Shown in pieces: positions 34,914-42,290 of a stretch of 64,000 nucleotides of DNA. The DNA is taken from positions 1,798,001-1,862,000 of the forward strand of contig NZ_CP080443.1 of the NCBI RefSeq assembly GCF_019613955.1. Reading direction: 5' to 3'. A program made the position numbers and the translations under genes. The notes below the pieces were generated by a model. The model did not search any database, was not told the origin of the DNA, and saw only the letters and a list, made by a program, of their open reading frames with translations. Position 1 is the first letter of the stretch. The number at the start of each line of letters is the position of its first letter. The stretch comes from Chryseobacterium sp. LJ668 (GTDB lineage: Bacteria; Bacteroidota; Bacteroidia; Flavobacteriales; Weeksellaceae).

Positions 34914-35786
34914 ATGGAAATGAATGTTTCAAAAAATGATGAGCAAGTAGTTGCTAAAAAAGCAGGGGGTCTTAATCCGGCTGTAATTATTCCTATTCTA
35001 TTACTTATAGGAATCGGAATTTATTTATTTATTTTTGGTGCACCTGGAAATTTTAAAGATCCAGAACAGTTCAAAGACGCTATCTCAGTAGCTTTTTCTG
35101 ATGTGGAGTCTAAAAATATTGAACCACCAACAGGAGGAATTATTGGAACAATCTACAAAGGTGGATTTATTGTGCCAATTTTGATTACATTCATGATTAC
35201 TGTATTGGTTTTTTCAATTGAAAGATTTTTCATCTTAAGTAAAGCTTCTGGTCAAGGAAATCTGGATAATTTTGTGGTAAGAGTGAGAAGTTTATTAAAT
35301 CAAAATAAAATAGACGAAGCTTTAGAAGAGTGTGATAGACAACAAGGTTCTGTAGGAAATGTGGTGAAGGAAGGTCTTACAACATATAAGGCTCTATCCA
35401 ATGATACCACGCTAAATAAAGAGCAGAAAATGGTTGCTTTGAACAAAGCTATTGAAGAAGCTACTACTCTGGAAATGCCAATGTTAGAAAAAAACATGAT
35501 GATTCTTTCAACTTTGGGTACTGTTGCGACATTAGTGGCATTGTTAGGTACTGTAATTGGGATGATCAAAGCATTTGCTGCATTAGGTGGCGGTGGTGGT
35601 ACCCCAGATGCCGCTGCGCTGTCAACAGGTATTTCTGAAGCTTTGATTAATACGGCGTTAGGTATTGGTACTTCTGCAATTGCGATTATTCTTTATAATT
35701 TCTTTACATCAAAAATTGATGGTTTGACATATAAGATTGATGAGATCGCAATGAGTATTCAGCAGTCTTTTGCTGAATTCAACTAA
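34914..35786 (+). CDS. exbB: MotA/TolQ/ExbB proton channel protein
   Basis: This 290-residue inner-membrane protein has an N-terminal helix (ILLLIGIGIYLFIFGAP, about residues 27 to 43), a periplasmic stretch, a second helix (FIVPILITFMITVLVFSIERFF, near 82 to 103), a long cytoplasmic loop, then two helices with MLEKNMMILSTLGTVATLVALLGTVIGMIKAF and ALINTALGIGTSAIAIILYNFFTSKID. The conserved Thr/Pro/Gly positions of the proton channel are present. It is the channel half of the Ton motor that energises outer-membrane receptors. First gene of a cluster with two exbD genes and tonB. Confidence 0.93.
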   Translation: MEMNVSKNDEQVVAKKAGGLNPAVIIPILLLIGIGIYLFIFGAPGNFKDPEQFKDAISVAFSDVESKNIEPPTGGIIGTIYKGGFIVPILITFMITVLVFSIERFFILSKASGQGNLDNFVVRVRSLLNQNKIDEALEECDRQQGSVGNVVKEGLTTYKALSNDTTLNKEQKMVALNKAIEEATTLEMPMLEKNMMILSTLGTVATLVALLGTVIGMIKAFAALGGGGGTPDAAALSTGISEALINTALGIGTSAIAIILYNFFTSKIDGLTYKIDEIAMSIQQSFAEFN

Positions 35787-35841
35787 GAGTTTATAGCAAT
35801 ATATTTGCATAGTAAAGAGTTTAATTAAAAATATTAAAATA

Positions 35842-36441
35842 ATGGCGAGACTCAAACCAAAAAGACATGGGGTAGTGACGGATATGACGGCGATGTGTGA
35901 CGTTGCATTCCTGCTACTTACGTTTTTTATATTGACCACTCAGTTTAAAAAGCCTGATGTGGAGCAGATCAAACCGCCATCTTCAATCTCAGAAAAATTA
36001 CTTCCTGATGCCAGTTTAATGACTGTCAATGCAACTCCAGAAGGAAAATTTTATTTCCAACCGGTAGAAAATGCAACAGAGAGAGGAAAGCTTTTAGATA
36101 AAATGAGTCAAAAGTATAATATTTCTTTTGATAATAATCAAAAAGCAGCATTTCAAAGAGTTCAGGCAATTGGGGTTCCTATGAACCAGCTAAAAAGTTT
36201 TTTAGATTTGCCAGGAGATGCGCAGAAAAATTATAAAGGTTCTGGGGTTCCCATGGACAGCACAAATACACAATTAACAGATTGGATACAGCAAAGTTTG
36301 AGTGTGAACCCAAAGTATAAATTAGCTATAAAAGGTGATGTAAACACTAAATTTCCAAATGTTAAAAGTTTATTTGAGGGGTTAAGAGATATTGACTTTC
36401 TAAACTTTTGGTTAATAACGTCACAAGAAAAATCTGAATAA
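35842..36441 (+). CDS. exbD: ExbD/TolR family protein, first of two
   Basis: This 199-residue protein has a short basic N-terminus, one membrane helix with the proton-path Asp in VVTDMTAMCDVAFLLLTFFILTTQF (residues 10 to 34, Asp20), and an unusually long periplasmic domain that ends PKYKLAIKGDVNTKFPNVKSLFEGLRDI, the D-x-x-x-x-Y/F-P-x-V segment typical of ExbD/TolR. It differs clearly from the second copy (36456), which has the usual periplasmic fold. Two unequal ExbD subunits are common in Bacteroidota Ton systems and may form a mixed dimer. 55 bp follow exbB. Confidence 0.9.
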   Translation: MARLKPKRHGVVTDMTAMCDVAFLLLTFFILTTQFKKPDVEQIKPPSSISEKLLPDASLMTVNATPEGKFYFQPVENATERGKLLDKMSQKYNISFDNNQKAAFQRVQAIGVPMNQLKSFLDLPGDAQKNYKGSGVPMDSTNTQLTDWIQQSLSVNPKYKLAIKGDVNTKFPNVKSLFEGLRDIDFLNFWLITSQEKSE

Positions 36442-36455
36442 TACGATTGTAAAAA

Positions 36456-37025
36456 ATGGCAGAAGTACAAGTACAGGAAAAGGGCGCTAAAGGCGGTAAG
36501 GTACGCTCCAAGAAGCAAAGTACCCGAGTAGATATGACTCCAATGGTAGATTTAGGTTTTCTTTTGATTACATTCTTTATGTTTACAACAACATTTAGTA
36601 AACCAAATGTAATGGATTTGGGTCTTCCTGCAAAACCTAAAAAGGACCAACCTAAACCCCCTCCAACAGATATTGATTTAACAAATTCAATTACGTTATT
36701 ATTAGGAAAAAATAATAAGATATATTGGCATCAGCAGGATCCAACGTCTTTAAATGACGCAAATCTCAATGAAACTAATTTTGATAGAGAGGGTTTGAGA
36801 GCGATTATTAAACAAGCAAAATCTAAAGCGAAAGATCAAAATAAATTTACTGTGATTATTAAGCCCACAGATGATGCAGTATATAAAAACTTCGTAGATG
36901 TTTTAGATGAAATGGCAATTACAAAAAGCGAGAGATACGGTGTTACCGATCTTAAGCCATATGAAAAAGCTATTTACGATAAAAAAGTAGGGAATTCTGG
37001 TAATCAGGTTCCCGTAACGAAGTAG
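36456..37025 (+). CDS. exbD: ExbD/TolR family protein, second of two
   Basis: This 189-residue protein has a basic N-terminus (KGGKVRSKKQSTRVDMTPMVD), a membrane helix with the conserved Asp in DMTPMVDLGFLLITFFMFTT (about residues 27 to 46), a proline-rich linker (KPKKDQPKPPPTDID), and a periplasmic domain with KPTDDAVYKNFVDVLDEMAITK. It is closely similar to the stand-alone exbD at 21314-21838 (shared helix and NVMDLGLPAK, NFVDVLD), so one probably arose from the other. 14 bp follow the first exbD, 23 bp precede tonB. Confidence 0.92.
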   Translation: MAEVQVQEKGAKGGKVRSKKQSTRVDMTPMVDLGFLLITFFMFTTTFSKPNVMDLGLPAKPKKDQPKPPPTDIDLTNSITLLLGKNNKIYWHQQDPTSLNDANLNETNFDREGLRAIIKQAKSKAKDQNKFTVIIKPTDDAVYKNFVDVLDEMAITKSERYGVTDLKPYEKAIYDKKVGNSGNQVPVTK

Positions 37026-37048
37026 TAAAAACCATTTAAAATATTACA

Positions 37049-37891
37049 ATGGCAGACGAAAATGTGTACAGATCAAATGGATCTCTGGATGAGATTGTAT
37101 TTGAAAATAGAAATAAAGGCTATGGTGCTTATGATTTAAGAAGTAGTTATCCAAGATTACTAACGAAATCTTTTATCATCGGAACATCACTTTTTTTGGT
37201 TGCTGCTTTATCACCTTTCATTTATTCTACTATTAAAAATTTGACTGCGCCTGACAAGGTTGAAGTTAAGTCTGAATTGGTGGAAATTCTTGAAGATGAG
37301 CCAATTATAGAAGAGGTTAAACCTGATGAACCGCCACCTCCTCCGCCACCAAAAGAAGAGGAAAAAATTGAAGTTATTCAAAATGTGGTTCCAGAACCGG
37401 TGAAAATTCCTAAAAATGAAACTCCACCTCCCAAAATTTCGGAACAAATTGATACTAAAACGGGTGTGACTGCACAAGAAGGTGTGAAAACTCCAGCTTA
37501 TACTCCGCCACCACCACCGCCATCTACTGGTACAAAAACTTCAACAGCTGAAGTTAAGCCTCAGGTGAGTGATACTCAGGTTTATAGCGAGGTTGAGCAA
37601 ACTGCTGAATTTCCCGGAGGTATCAATGCTTTTAGAAATAAAGTGTCTGGTAATTTTGATGGTTCAGCAATGAATGGAGATGAAGGTACTGTAAAAGCAG
37701 AAGTAACTTTCGTAGTAGAGAGAGATGGAACAATTACAGATGTAAAAGCTAACGGTAAAAATTCGGATTTTAATTCTGAAGCTGTTAGAACAATTAAGTC
37801 TATTAAAAATAAATGGACTCCTGCAAAAATCAATGGTCAATCTGTTCGTTACAGATTCAGACTTCCGCTAACGATGAATTTTGAAGGTTAA
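37049..37891 (+). CDS. tonB: TonB energy transducer
   Basis: This 280-residue protein has an N-terminal membrane anchor at about residues 38 to 56 (SFIIGTSLFLVAALSPFIY), preceded by NRNKGYGAYDLRSSYPRLLTKS as in Bacteroidota TonB. A long proline/glutamate-rich periplasmic spacer follows (PPPPPPKEEEKIE, PPPKISEQ, TPPPPPPST). The C-terminal TonB domain from about 185 includes VEQTAEFPGGINAF and KAEVTFVVERDGTITDVKA, ending VRYRFRLPLTMNF. It transmits proton-motive force from ExbB/ExbD to TonB-dependent receptors. It ends the first transcription block before a strong terminator. Confidence 0.95.
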   Translation: MADENVYRSNGSLDEIVFENRNKGYGAYDLRSSYPRLLTKSFIIGTSLFLVAALSPFIYSTIKNLTAPDKVEVKSELVEILEDEPIIEEVKPDEPPPPPPPKEEEKIEVIQNVVPEPVKIPKNETPPPKISEQIDTKTGVTAQEGVKTPAYTPPPPPPSTGTKTSTAEVKPQVSDTQVYSEVEQTAEFPGGINAFRNKVSGNFDGSAMNGDEGTVKAEVTFVVERDGTITDVKANGKNSDFNSEAVRTIKSIKNKWTPAKINGQSVRYRFRLPLTMNFEG

Positions 37892-37912
37892 TATTTATCT
37901 TAAATACTATTA

Positions 37913-37940
37913 AAAAAGAGAAGCATTTGCTTCTCTTTTT
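37913..37940 (+). terminator. Terminator after tonB
   Basis: A 12-bp perfect stem (AAAAAGAGAAGC with GCTTCTCTTTTT) with an ATTT loop, then TATTTTTTTT. It lies 21 bp past the tonB stop and overlaps the promoter of the next gene. Confidence 0.92.
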
Positions 37941-37959
37941 ATTTTTTTTAATACTTTTG
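37926..37959 (+). promoter_or_regulatory. Candidate promoter of the small membrane protein gene
   Basis: TTTG (37926-37929), 22 bp, then TACTTTTG (37952-37959), only 4 bp before the ATG. The upstream box lies in the loop and right arm of the tonB terminator. The short leader would make a nearly leaderless transcript. Confidence 0.5.
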
Positions 37960-37963
37960 TTAT

Positions 37964-38161
37964 ATGATGTTTAATTGGTTGTCTTTAGTTACAGGATTAT
38001 TTTATATTGTCTTAGGAGTTGTAATTATTGTTTATAAATTCTTCTTTACGATTCTAGAGCCTGCGGTTGCGTATCCACTTGGTGCTGTAGTTATGCTGTA
38101 TGGCGTATTCAGAATTTGGCGGGCGGTTTCAAAAATTAAAAACACTGGAGACAATGAATAA
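37964..38161 (+). CDS. Small membrane protein, hypothetical
   Basis: This 65-residue protein has two predicted membrane helices (LVTGLFYIVLGVVIIVYKFFF and AVAYPLGAVVMLYGVFRIW) and a short charged tail (RAVSKIKNTGDNE). No domain name is recognised. Its placement between tonB and the PstS-like lipoprotein gene looks like part of the conserved Ton cluster. Its last 8 bp overlap the start of that lipoprotein gene (the stop TAA lies inside the next ORF), so the two are probably cotranslated. Confidence 0.7.
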   Translation: MMFNWLSLVTGLFYIVLGVVIIVYKFFFTILEPAVAYPLGAVVMLYGVFRIWRAVSKIKNTGDNE

Positions 38162-39023
38162 TTTTAAATATACAATTCTATTTTTGGTTCTTACAGTTGT
38201 AAGCTGTTCAAAAAAAGAAGATAAATCCCCATCTTATCATAGAGGTAATCTTACAATTCTGACGGACGAATCTTTTAAAAGTGTAACTGAAGCCTTGGCA
38301 GACGGATATATGATCACCTATCCGGATACGAAAATTAAAGTAATTACAAAAAAAGAAGATCTAGGTTTTTTAGATTTATTAAATGATAAAGCCAGAATTG
38401 CAGTTATGTCAAAAGATTTGTCTGCAGAAGAAGTAAAAGCTTATGAAGAACAGGTAGATCTTAAATTCTTACCTGCAAAATTTGCCGCTGATGCAGTAGT
38501 TTTTGTTGTTCCTAAAAATTCAAGTAGGACAAGCATTACCATGGAAGAGATTTCTCGAGGAATGTTGTCAGAAGATAAAAATTTTATTTTTGATGGGGCA
38601 AATTCAAGTAATCTGAATTTTGTAGCTCAAAAGTTAAAAAAGCTTCCTAAAGATTTAAAATATTCTATTATCCCCGGAAGTACAAATGTCATTGAAGAAT
38701 TAAATAAGTACCCAAGCAAAATCGGTGTGGTAGGGCTCAATACGTTAAGCAGGCCGTACGACAAAAATGCTGAGAAACTAAGAGAGCTTGTCAAAATTTT
38801 ACCGGTTGAAACTAATGGTAAGCTATATTCTGCAAATCTTGAAGGTTTGAGGGAAATGAAATATCCTTTTACAAGAGTCTTATATTTCTTAACCAATGAA
38901 GGGAATTTTAACATTGCTAATGGTTTTATAAGATATTCCTGCACACAACTTGGTCAGATGATCGTAGAGAAAGAAGGCTTGCAGCCGTATAATATTTACA
39001 GGAGGGAAGTGCAAATGCGTTAA
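38154..39023 (+). CDS. PstS-like substrate-binding lipoprotein
   Basis: This 289-residue protein has a lipoprotein signal (FLVLTVVSCSKKEDKSP; Cys17) and a periplasmic-binding-protein-like fold resembling phosphate-binding PstS proteins: RGNLTILTDESFKSVTEALADGYMITYPDTKIKVI, AVVFVVPKNSS near residue 116, and YPFTRVLYFLTNEGNFNIANGFIRYSCTQLGQMIVEKEGLQPYN near the end. No pstCAB genes are present, so it is unlikely to serve a phosphate importer here. This gene conserved between tonB and a TPR gene suggests a Ton-linked role. Start at 38154, overlapping the previous gene by 8 bp; the frame to 38100 would remove the signal peptide. Confidence 0.8.
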   Translation: MNNFKYTILFLVLTVVSCSKKEDKSPSYHRGNLTILTDESFKSVTEALADGYMITYPDTKIKVITKKEDLGFLDLLNDKARIAVMSKDLSAEEVKAYEEQVDLKFLPAKFAADAVVFVVPKNSSRTSITMEEISRGMLSEDKNFIFDGANSSNLNFVAQKLKKLPKDLKYSIIPGSTNVIEELNKYPSKIGVVGLNTLSRPYDKNAEKLRELVKILPVETNGKLYSANLEGLREMKYPFTRVLYFLTNEGNFNIANGFIRYSCTQLGQMIVEKEGLQPYNIYRREVQMR

Positions 39024-39131
39024 ATAATATTAAATTAATCTTAATGCCATAATAATCATTTGTTTTGGTCTGAAAATTGTGGATTAATTTAAGTTCAATT
39101 TAGAAAATATATAATGAAAGATATAATGATT

Positions 39132-40766
39132 ATGAATGTAAAGAAGATTGCTTTTGGGGCAACGGTTGTATTTTTTAGCAATTTTGCAATTGCACAAACG
39201 TTACAAGAAGGTATTAACAGTATCGACAGTGATAAATTTGCTCAGGCAAAAAACAATTTCACTCAGATGATTGCCAAAGAGCCAAAAGCAGAAAATTATT
39301 TCTATTTAGGAAATACATATTTAAGACAATCAGAGCCGGATTTCGCTCAGGCAACTGACAGTTTCAATAAAGGTCTTGCTGCAGACAGTAAAAGTTATTT
39401 AAATAAACTTGGTTTAGCAACAGTTAAATTAGGTAAAGGTGATAAAAGTGCTATTGCTGAAATTCAGAAAATAGTTACAGATTCAAGAGAGAAAGATGCC
39501 GAAGTTCTTTTCAGAGCAGCTGAAGCTTTAACTTTATTTGAAAAGAATAACTCTCCGGATCTGGCAATTCAGTTTTTGAATAAAGCAATTGAGAGAGCGG
39601 CTAAAAAAGAAGTTCCTGCAAATTATTACTATACACTTGGTGATGCTTACAGATTGAAAAAAATTCCTGGTGATGCAATGTCTGCTTATGACAAAGCCTT
39701 GCCTTTGGCTAAAAATAAAGCTTCCGTTTATACGAGAATAGGAACACTTTGGATGGCTGCTCAGCAGTGGCAACAGGCTAAGACGAGTATTGAAAAAGCA
39801 ATTTCTACGGACCCAACATATGCGCCTGCTTATAAAGCTTTAGCGGCTTTCAATATCAAGTATCAGGAAAATGCAAAAGCAACACAGGATCTGATCAACT
39901 ATACAAAATATGCAGATGAAGATCCGTACACTCAATTGGAGATTGCTAAATTGTATTTCACCAATGAAGATTATGCGAACTCAAAAATGATTTTGGATAA
40001 GATTTTTGATAAAGTTAATGATCCTATCAAATTTAAGTTAAGATCATACGTTAACTATGCAGACGGGCAATATGCTGAAGCAAAACAAAATATGGATACC
40101 TTCGTATCACAGGCAGAAAAATCTAGATTACAGCCTGCCGATCAGGGTTTACAAGGTCTTATTGCTGCAGGCTTAGCTAAAACTGAAACAGATGCAGGTA
40201 AAAAGGCTGCTTTGACAACAGAATCTCAACAGAAGATTGCGATTGCAAAAGCTGCGAAAGATGAGACGATGAAATGGGATATGGAATTGGCTAAAATCAG
40301 TGGTGGAGGTGCAGCCTCTCAATCATCCGTTGATGCAGGTCCTACAAGTCCGCAGATTGACGCTTTGAAAAAACAGGTTGCTGCAAATGCACAGGATTCT
40401 GATGCTTTGTATAAATTGGCAACAGCTTATCAGGATGTAAAAAACTGGAATGGTGCGATCCTAACTTGGCAGAAAATGAGTACAATCCTACCTGATTGGG
40501 CTCCTGCTTATTACAGTTTAGGTTACGCTTATCAGCAAGCAACAAATAATGATGCAGCTAAGATTGCTTATGAAAAGTATATTGCCACAGTAAAACCTGC
40601 GGAAATTGAAGCTAATAAGCAGACTTTGGCCTATGCCTACTTTGCGGTTGCGTACTTATCTAAAGATACTGATAAAGTAAAAGCAAAAGATTACGTTGCA
40701 AAATCTCTACAGCTGGATCCTACCTATCAGGATGCGGTAAAATTAAATACAGAAATCAATAAATAA
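39132..40766 (+). CDS. Tetratricopeptide repeat protein, secreted
   Basis: This roughly 544-residue protein has a signal peptide (MNVKKIAFGATVVFFSNFAIAQ, cleaved after A-Q) and is built almost wholly of TPR helices: an N-terminal array (GINSIDSDKFAQAKNNFTQMIAKEPKAENYFYLGNTYL, and further repeats), a Ala/Lys-rich middle (residues about 350 to 410), and a second C-terminal TPR array. TPRs bind partner proteins, so it may be a periplasmic scaffold for the Ton machinery encoded just upstream. The ATG at 39132 is preferred; the ATG at 39114 is 18 bp upstream and in frame. A terminator follows. Confidence 0.85.
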   Translation: MNVKKIAFGATVVFFSNFAIAQTLQEGINSIDSDKFAQAKNNFTQMIAKEPKAENYFYLGNTYLRQSEPDFAQATDSFNKGLAADSKSYLNKLGLATVKLGKGDKSAIAEIQKIVTDSREKDAEVLFRAAEALTLFEKNNSPDLAIQFLNKAIERAAKKEVPANYYYTLGDAYRLKKIPGDAMSAYDKALPLAKNKASVYTRIGTLWMAAQQWQQAKTSIEKAISTDPTYAPAYKALAAFNIKYQENAKATQDLINYTKYADEDPYTQLEIAKLYFTNEDYANSKMILDKIFDKVNDPIKFKLRSYVNYADGQYAEAKQNMDTFVSQAEKSRLQPADQGLQGLIAAGLAKTETDAGKKAALTTESQQKIAIAKAAKDETMKWDMELAKISGGGAASQSSVDAGPTSPQIDALKKQVAANAQDSDALYKLATAYQDVKNWNGAILTWQKMSTILPDWAPAYYSLGYAYQQATNNDAAKIAYEKYIATVKPAEIEANKQTLAYAYFAVAYLSKDTDKVKAKDYVAKSLQLDPTYQDAVKLNTEINK

Positions 40767-40789
40767 TTTGATTTTAAAAAATAACAATT

Positions 40790-40820
40790 AAACTTCCCGA
40801 TCATTTGATTTGGGAAGTTT
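40790..40820 (+). terminator. Terminator of the TPR gene
   Basis: A 9-bp stem (AAACTTCCC with GGGAAGTTT) with a 13-nt loop, then TTATTTT. It lies 23 bp past the stop. The right arm contains the upstream box of the bshB1 promoter. Confidence 0.85.
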
Positions 40821-40841
40821 TTATTTTAAGTCATATATTTG
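40809..40841 (+). promoter_or_regulatory. Promoter of bshB1
   Basis: TTTG (40809-40812), 21 bp, then TATATTTG (40834-40841). The bshB1 ATG is 86 bp downstream, so the transcript has a leader of about 80 nt. No riboswitch fold is apparent in it. Confidence 0.6.
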
Positions 40842-40927
40842 AAACTATGGAAACGTACGAGATTGAAAATTCTGGAATATGATCAAACTTAATGGCGTTA
40901 CATAAGATAATTAAAACTAAAGGATAA

Positions 40928-41647
40928 ATGAAAATAGATATTCTTGCATTCGGTGCGCATCCCGACGACGTTGAGTTAGGTTGTGGAGGAACAATTGCAA
41001 AATTAATTTCAGAGGGTAAAACATGTGTTATTGTCGATCTTACTAAAGGTGAACTTGGCACACGCGGAACAGATGAAACCCGGAAAGAAGAAGCCGCCGC
41101 ATCCGCTAAGATATTGGGTATTGTGGCAAGAGAAAATTTAGGGATGAAAGATGGCTTTCTTCTCAACTCCGAAGAATATCAGATGCGAATCGTAGAAATG
41201 ATCAGGAAATACCGCCCGGAAATCGTTCTGGCGAACGCAATCGATGATAGGCATCCGGATCATGCAAAAGCTGCCAAATTAGTATCGGATGCATGCTTTC
41301 TCGCGGGTTTAAGAAAAATAGAAACCATTTCAAAGGGAGAAACGCAGGATGTATGGAGACCCAAACATATTTTTCACTATATCCAATGGAGAGATATCAA
41401 GCCTGAATTTGTAATCGATATATCAGAGCATCTTGAAAAGAAACTTGAAGCATGCATGGCATATAAAACTCAATTTTATGACCCGTCATCTACAGAACCA
41501 GTAACTCCGATTGCCACAAAAGAATTTTTTGAAAGCCTGACTTATAGAGCACAGGATCTTGGAAGATTGTCAGGAGTAGCCTTTGCAGAGGGCTTTACAA
41601 CAGAAAGATTGATAGCTTTGAAAAATTTTGAAGGATTTGTTTTGTAA
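40928..41647 (+). CDS. bshB1: Bacillithiol biosynthesis deacetylase BshB1
   Basis: This 239-residue zinc-dependent LmbE-family deacetylase removes acetyl from GlcNAc-malate, the second step of bacillithiol synthesis. Zinc ligands are visible in the N-terminal motif AFGAHPDDVELGCGG (His11, Asp14-type) and in DDRHPDHAKAAKL near residue 112. TKGELGTRGTDETRKEEA near 41 is a characteristic family loop. Length matches BshB1. Bacillithiol is the main low-molecular thiol in many Bacteroidota. bshA and bshC are not in this window. The tRNA-His promoter overlaps its stop codon. Confidence 0.92.
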   Translation: MKIDILAFGAHPDDVELGCGGTIAKLISEGKTCVIVDLTKGELGTRGTDETRKEEAAASAKILGIVARENLGMKDGFLLNSEEYQMRIVEMIRKYRPEIVLANAIDDRHPDHAKAAKLVSDACFLAGLRKIETISKGETQDVWRPKHIFHYIQWRDIKPEFVIDISEHLEKKLEACMAYKTQFYDPSSTEPVTPIATKEFFESLTYRAQDLGRLSGVAFAEGFTTERLIALKNFEGFVL

Positions 41648-41670
41648 CTAAAATAAATTTTCTATATTTG
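41641..41670 (+). promoter_or_regulatory. Promoter of tRNA-His
   Basis: TTTG (41641-41644), 18 bp, then TATATTTG (41663-41670), an excellent match to the Bacteroidota promoter. The mature tRNA starts 14 bp after the -7 box. The upstream box lies in the last codons of bshB1. Confidence 0.8.
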
Positions 41671-41683
41671 CACCCACGAAACG

Positions 41684-41757
41684 GTGATTGTAGCTCAGTT
41701 GGTTAGAGCGCCGGATTGTGGTTCCGGAGGTCGGGGGTTCGAGACCCCTCATTCACC
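41684..41757 (+). tRNA. tRNA-His (GTG anticodon)
   Basis: The cloverleaf folds with anticodon stem CCGGA/TCCGG around TTGTGGT, whose anticodon GTG reads His codons. The T arm is GGGGG-TTCGAGA-CCCCT. The acceptor stem GTGATTG pairs with CATTCAC with a T-T mismatch at position 5:68. The base before G1 (41683) is G and the discriminator is C, so a G-1:C73 pair, diagnostic of tRNA-His, can form. CCA is encoded (41758-41760). A hairpin terminator follows. Confidence 0.96.
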
Positions 41758-41765
41758 CCATATTA

Positions 41766-41794
41766 AAAACACATTTTCTTTGAGAATGTGTTTT
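41766..41794 (+). terminator. Terminator of tRNA-His
   Basis: Arms AAAACACATT and AATGTGTTTT form a 10-bp stem with further weak pairing inside, followed by a T run on the plus strand. It starts 6 bp after the encoded CCA. Confidence 0.88.
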
Positions 41795-41806
41795 TTTGCA
41801 TTAAAA

Positions 41807-41826
41807 AAGCATCCGAAAAGATGCTT
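41807..41826 (-). terminator. Terminator of the DUF3276 gene
   Basis: A 7-bp stem (AAGCATC with GATGCTT) and a 6-nt loop. Read on the minus strand it is followed by TTTTTTAA. It serves the minus-strand gene ending at 41854. Confidence 0.85.
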
Positions 41827-41853
41827 GTATTTTTTATCTGGTTTAGATTTGTA

Positions 41854-42189
41854 TTAAACTTCGTCGTCAGAATCGATCGTGAATGTTCTGCTTTTGAAAT
41901 CTTTATCATGCTTTTCAGAGATTACATCTTCTCCCTTTTCATTGATGATAAAATCTGTAGATTCATTAAACATCTCCTGAAAACTCTTAAAATCTTCTTT
42001 ATAAAGATAGATTTTATGCTTCTCAAATGTAGCCTCTCCATTCTCTCCGAAATTCTTTTTGCTTTCGGTAATCGTAAGATAATAATCTCCCGCTTTCGTT
42101 TCCCGCACATCAAAGAAATAAGTTCTTCTTCCTGCTTTTAACACCTTCGTGAAAATTTCATTTTCATGGCGTTCCTTGTATTCACTCAT
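41854..42189 (-). CDS. DUF3276 family PUR-domain protein
   Basis: This 111-residue protein matches the DUF3276/PUR-alpha-like family found across Bacteroidota: FTKVLKAGRRTYFFDVRETKAGDYYLTITESKKNF, then FEKHKIYLYKEDFKSFQEMF, and an acidic tail (TFTIDSDDEV). The PUR fold binds single-stranded nucleic acids, so a role in DNA or RNA binding is likely but not established. No secretion signal. It stands alone between the tRNA-His and an ABC exporter gene, with its own terminator. Confidence 0.88.
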   Translation of the reverse strand: MSEYKERHENEIFTKVLKAGRRTYFFDVRETKAGDYYLTITESKKNFGENGEATFEKHKIYLYKEDFKSFQEMFNESTDFIINEKGEDVISEKHDKDFKSRTFTIDSDDEV

Positions 42190-42290
42190 TGTTAGATATT
42201 TTTTTAAATCTTGTTAAGAACAAATATAAAAGTTTTCTTTTAATCACAAAATTTTTTTTATGATTTATTTAACAATTCCAAAAGAAACGG

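Noticed and set aside
38100..38153. Longer N-terminus for the PstS-like lipoprotein
   Set aside because: It would sit in front of a complete lipoprotein signal peptide and read through the small membrane gene in another frame.
41684..41760. tRNA-His as an integration (att) site
   Set aside because: No integrase, direct repeat of the tRNA end or foreign gene block follows it.
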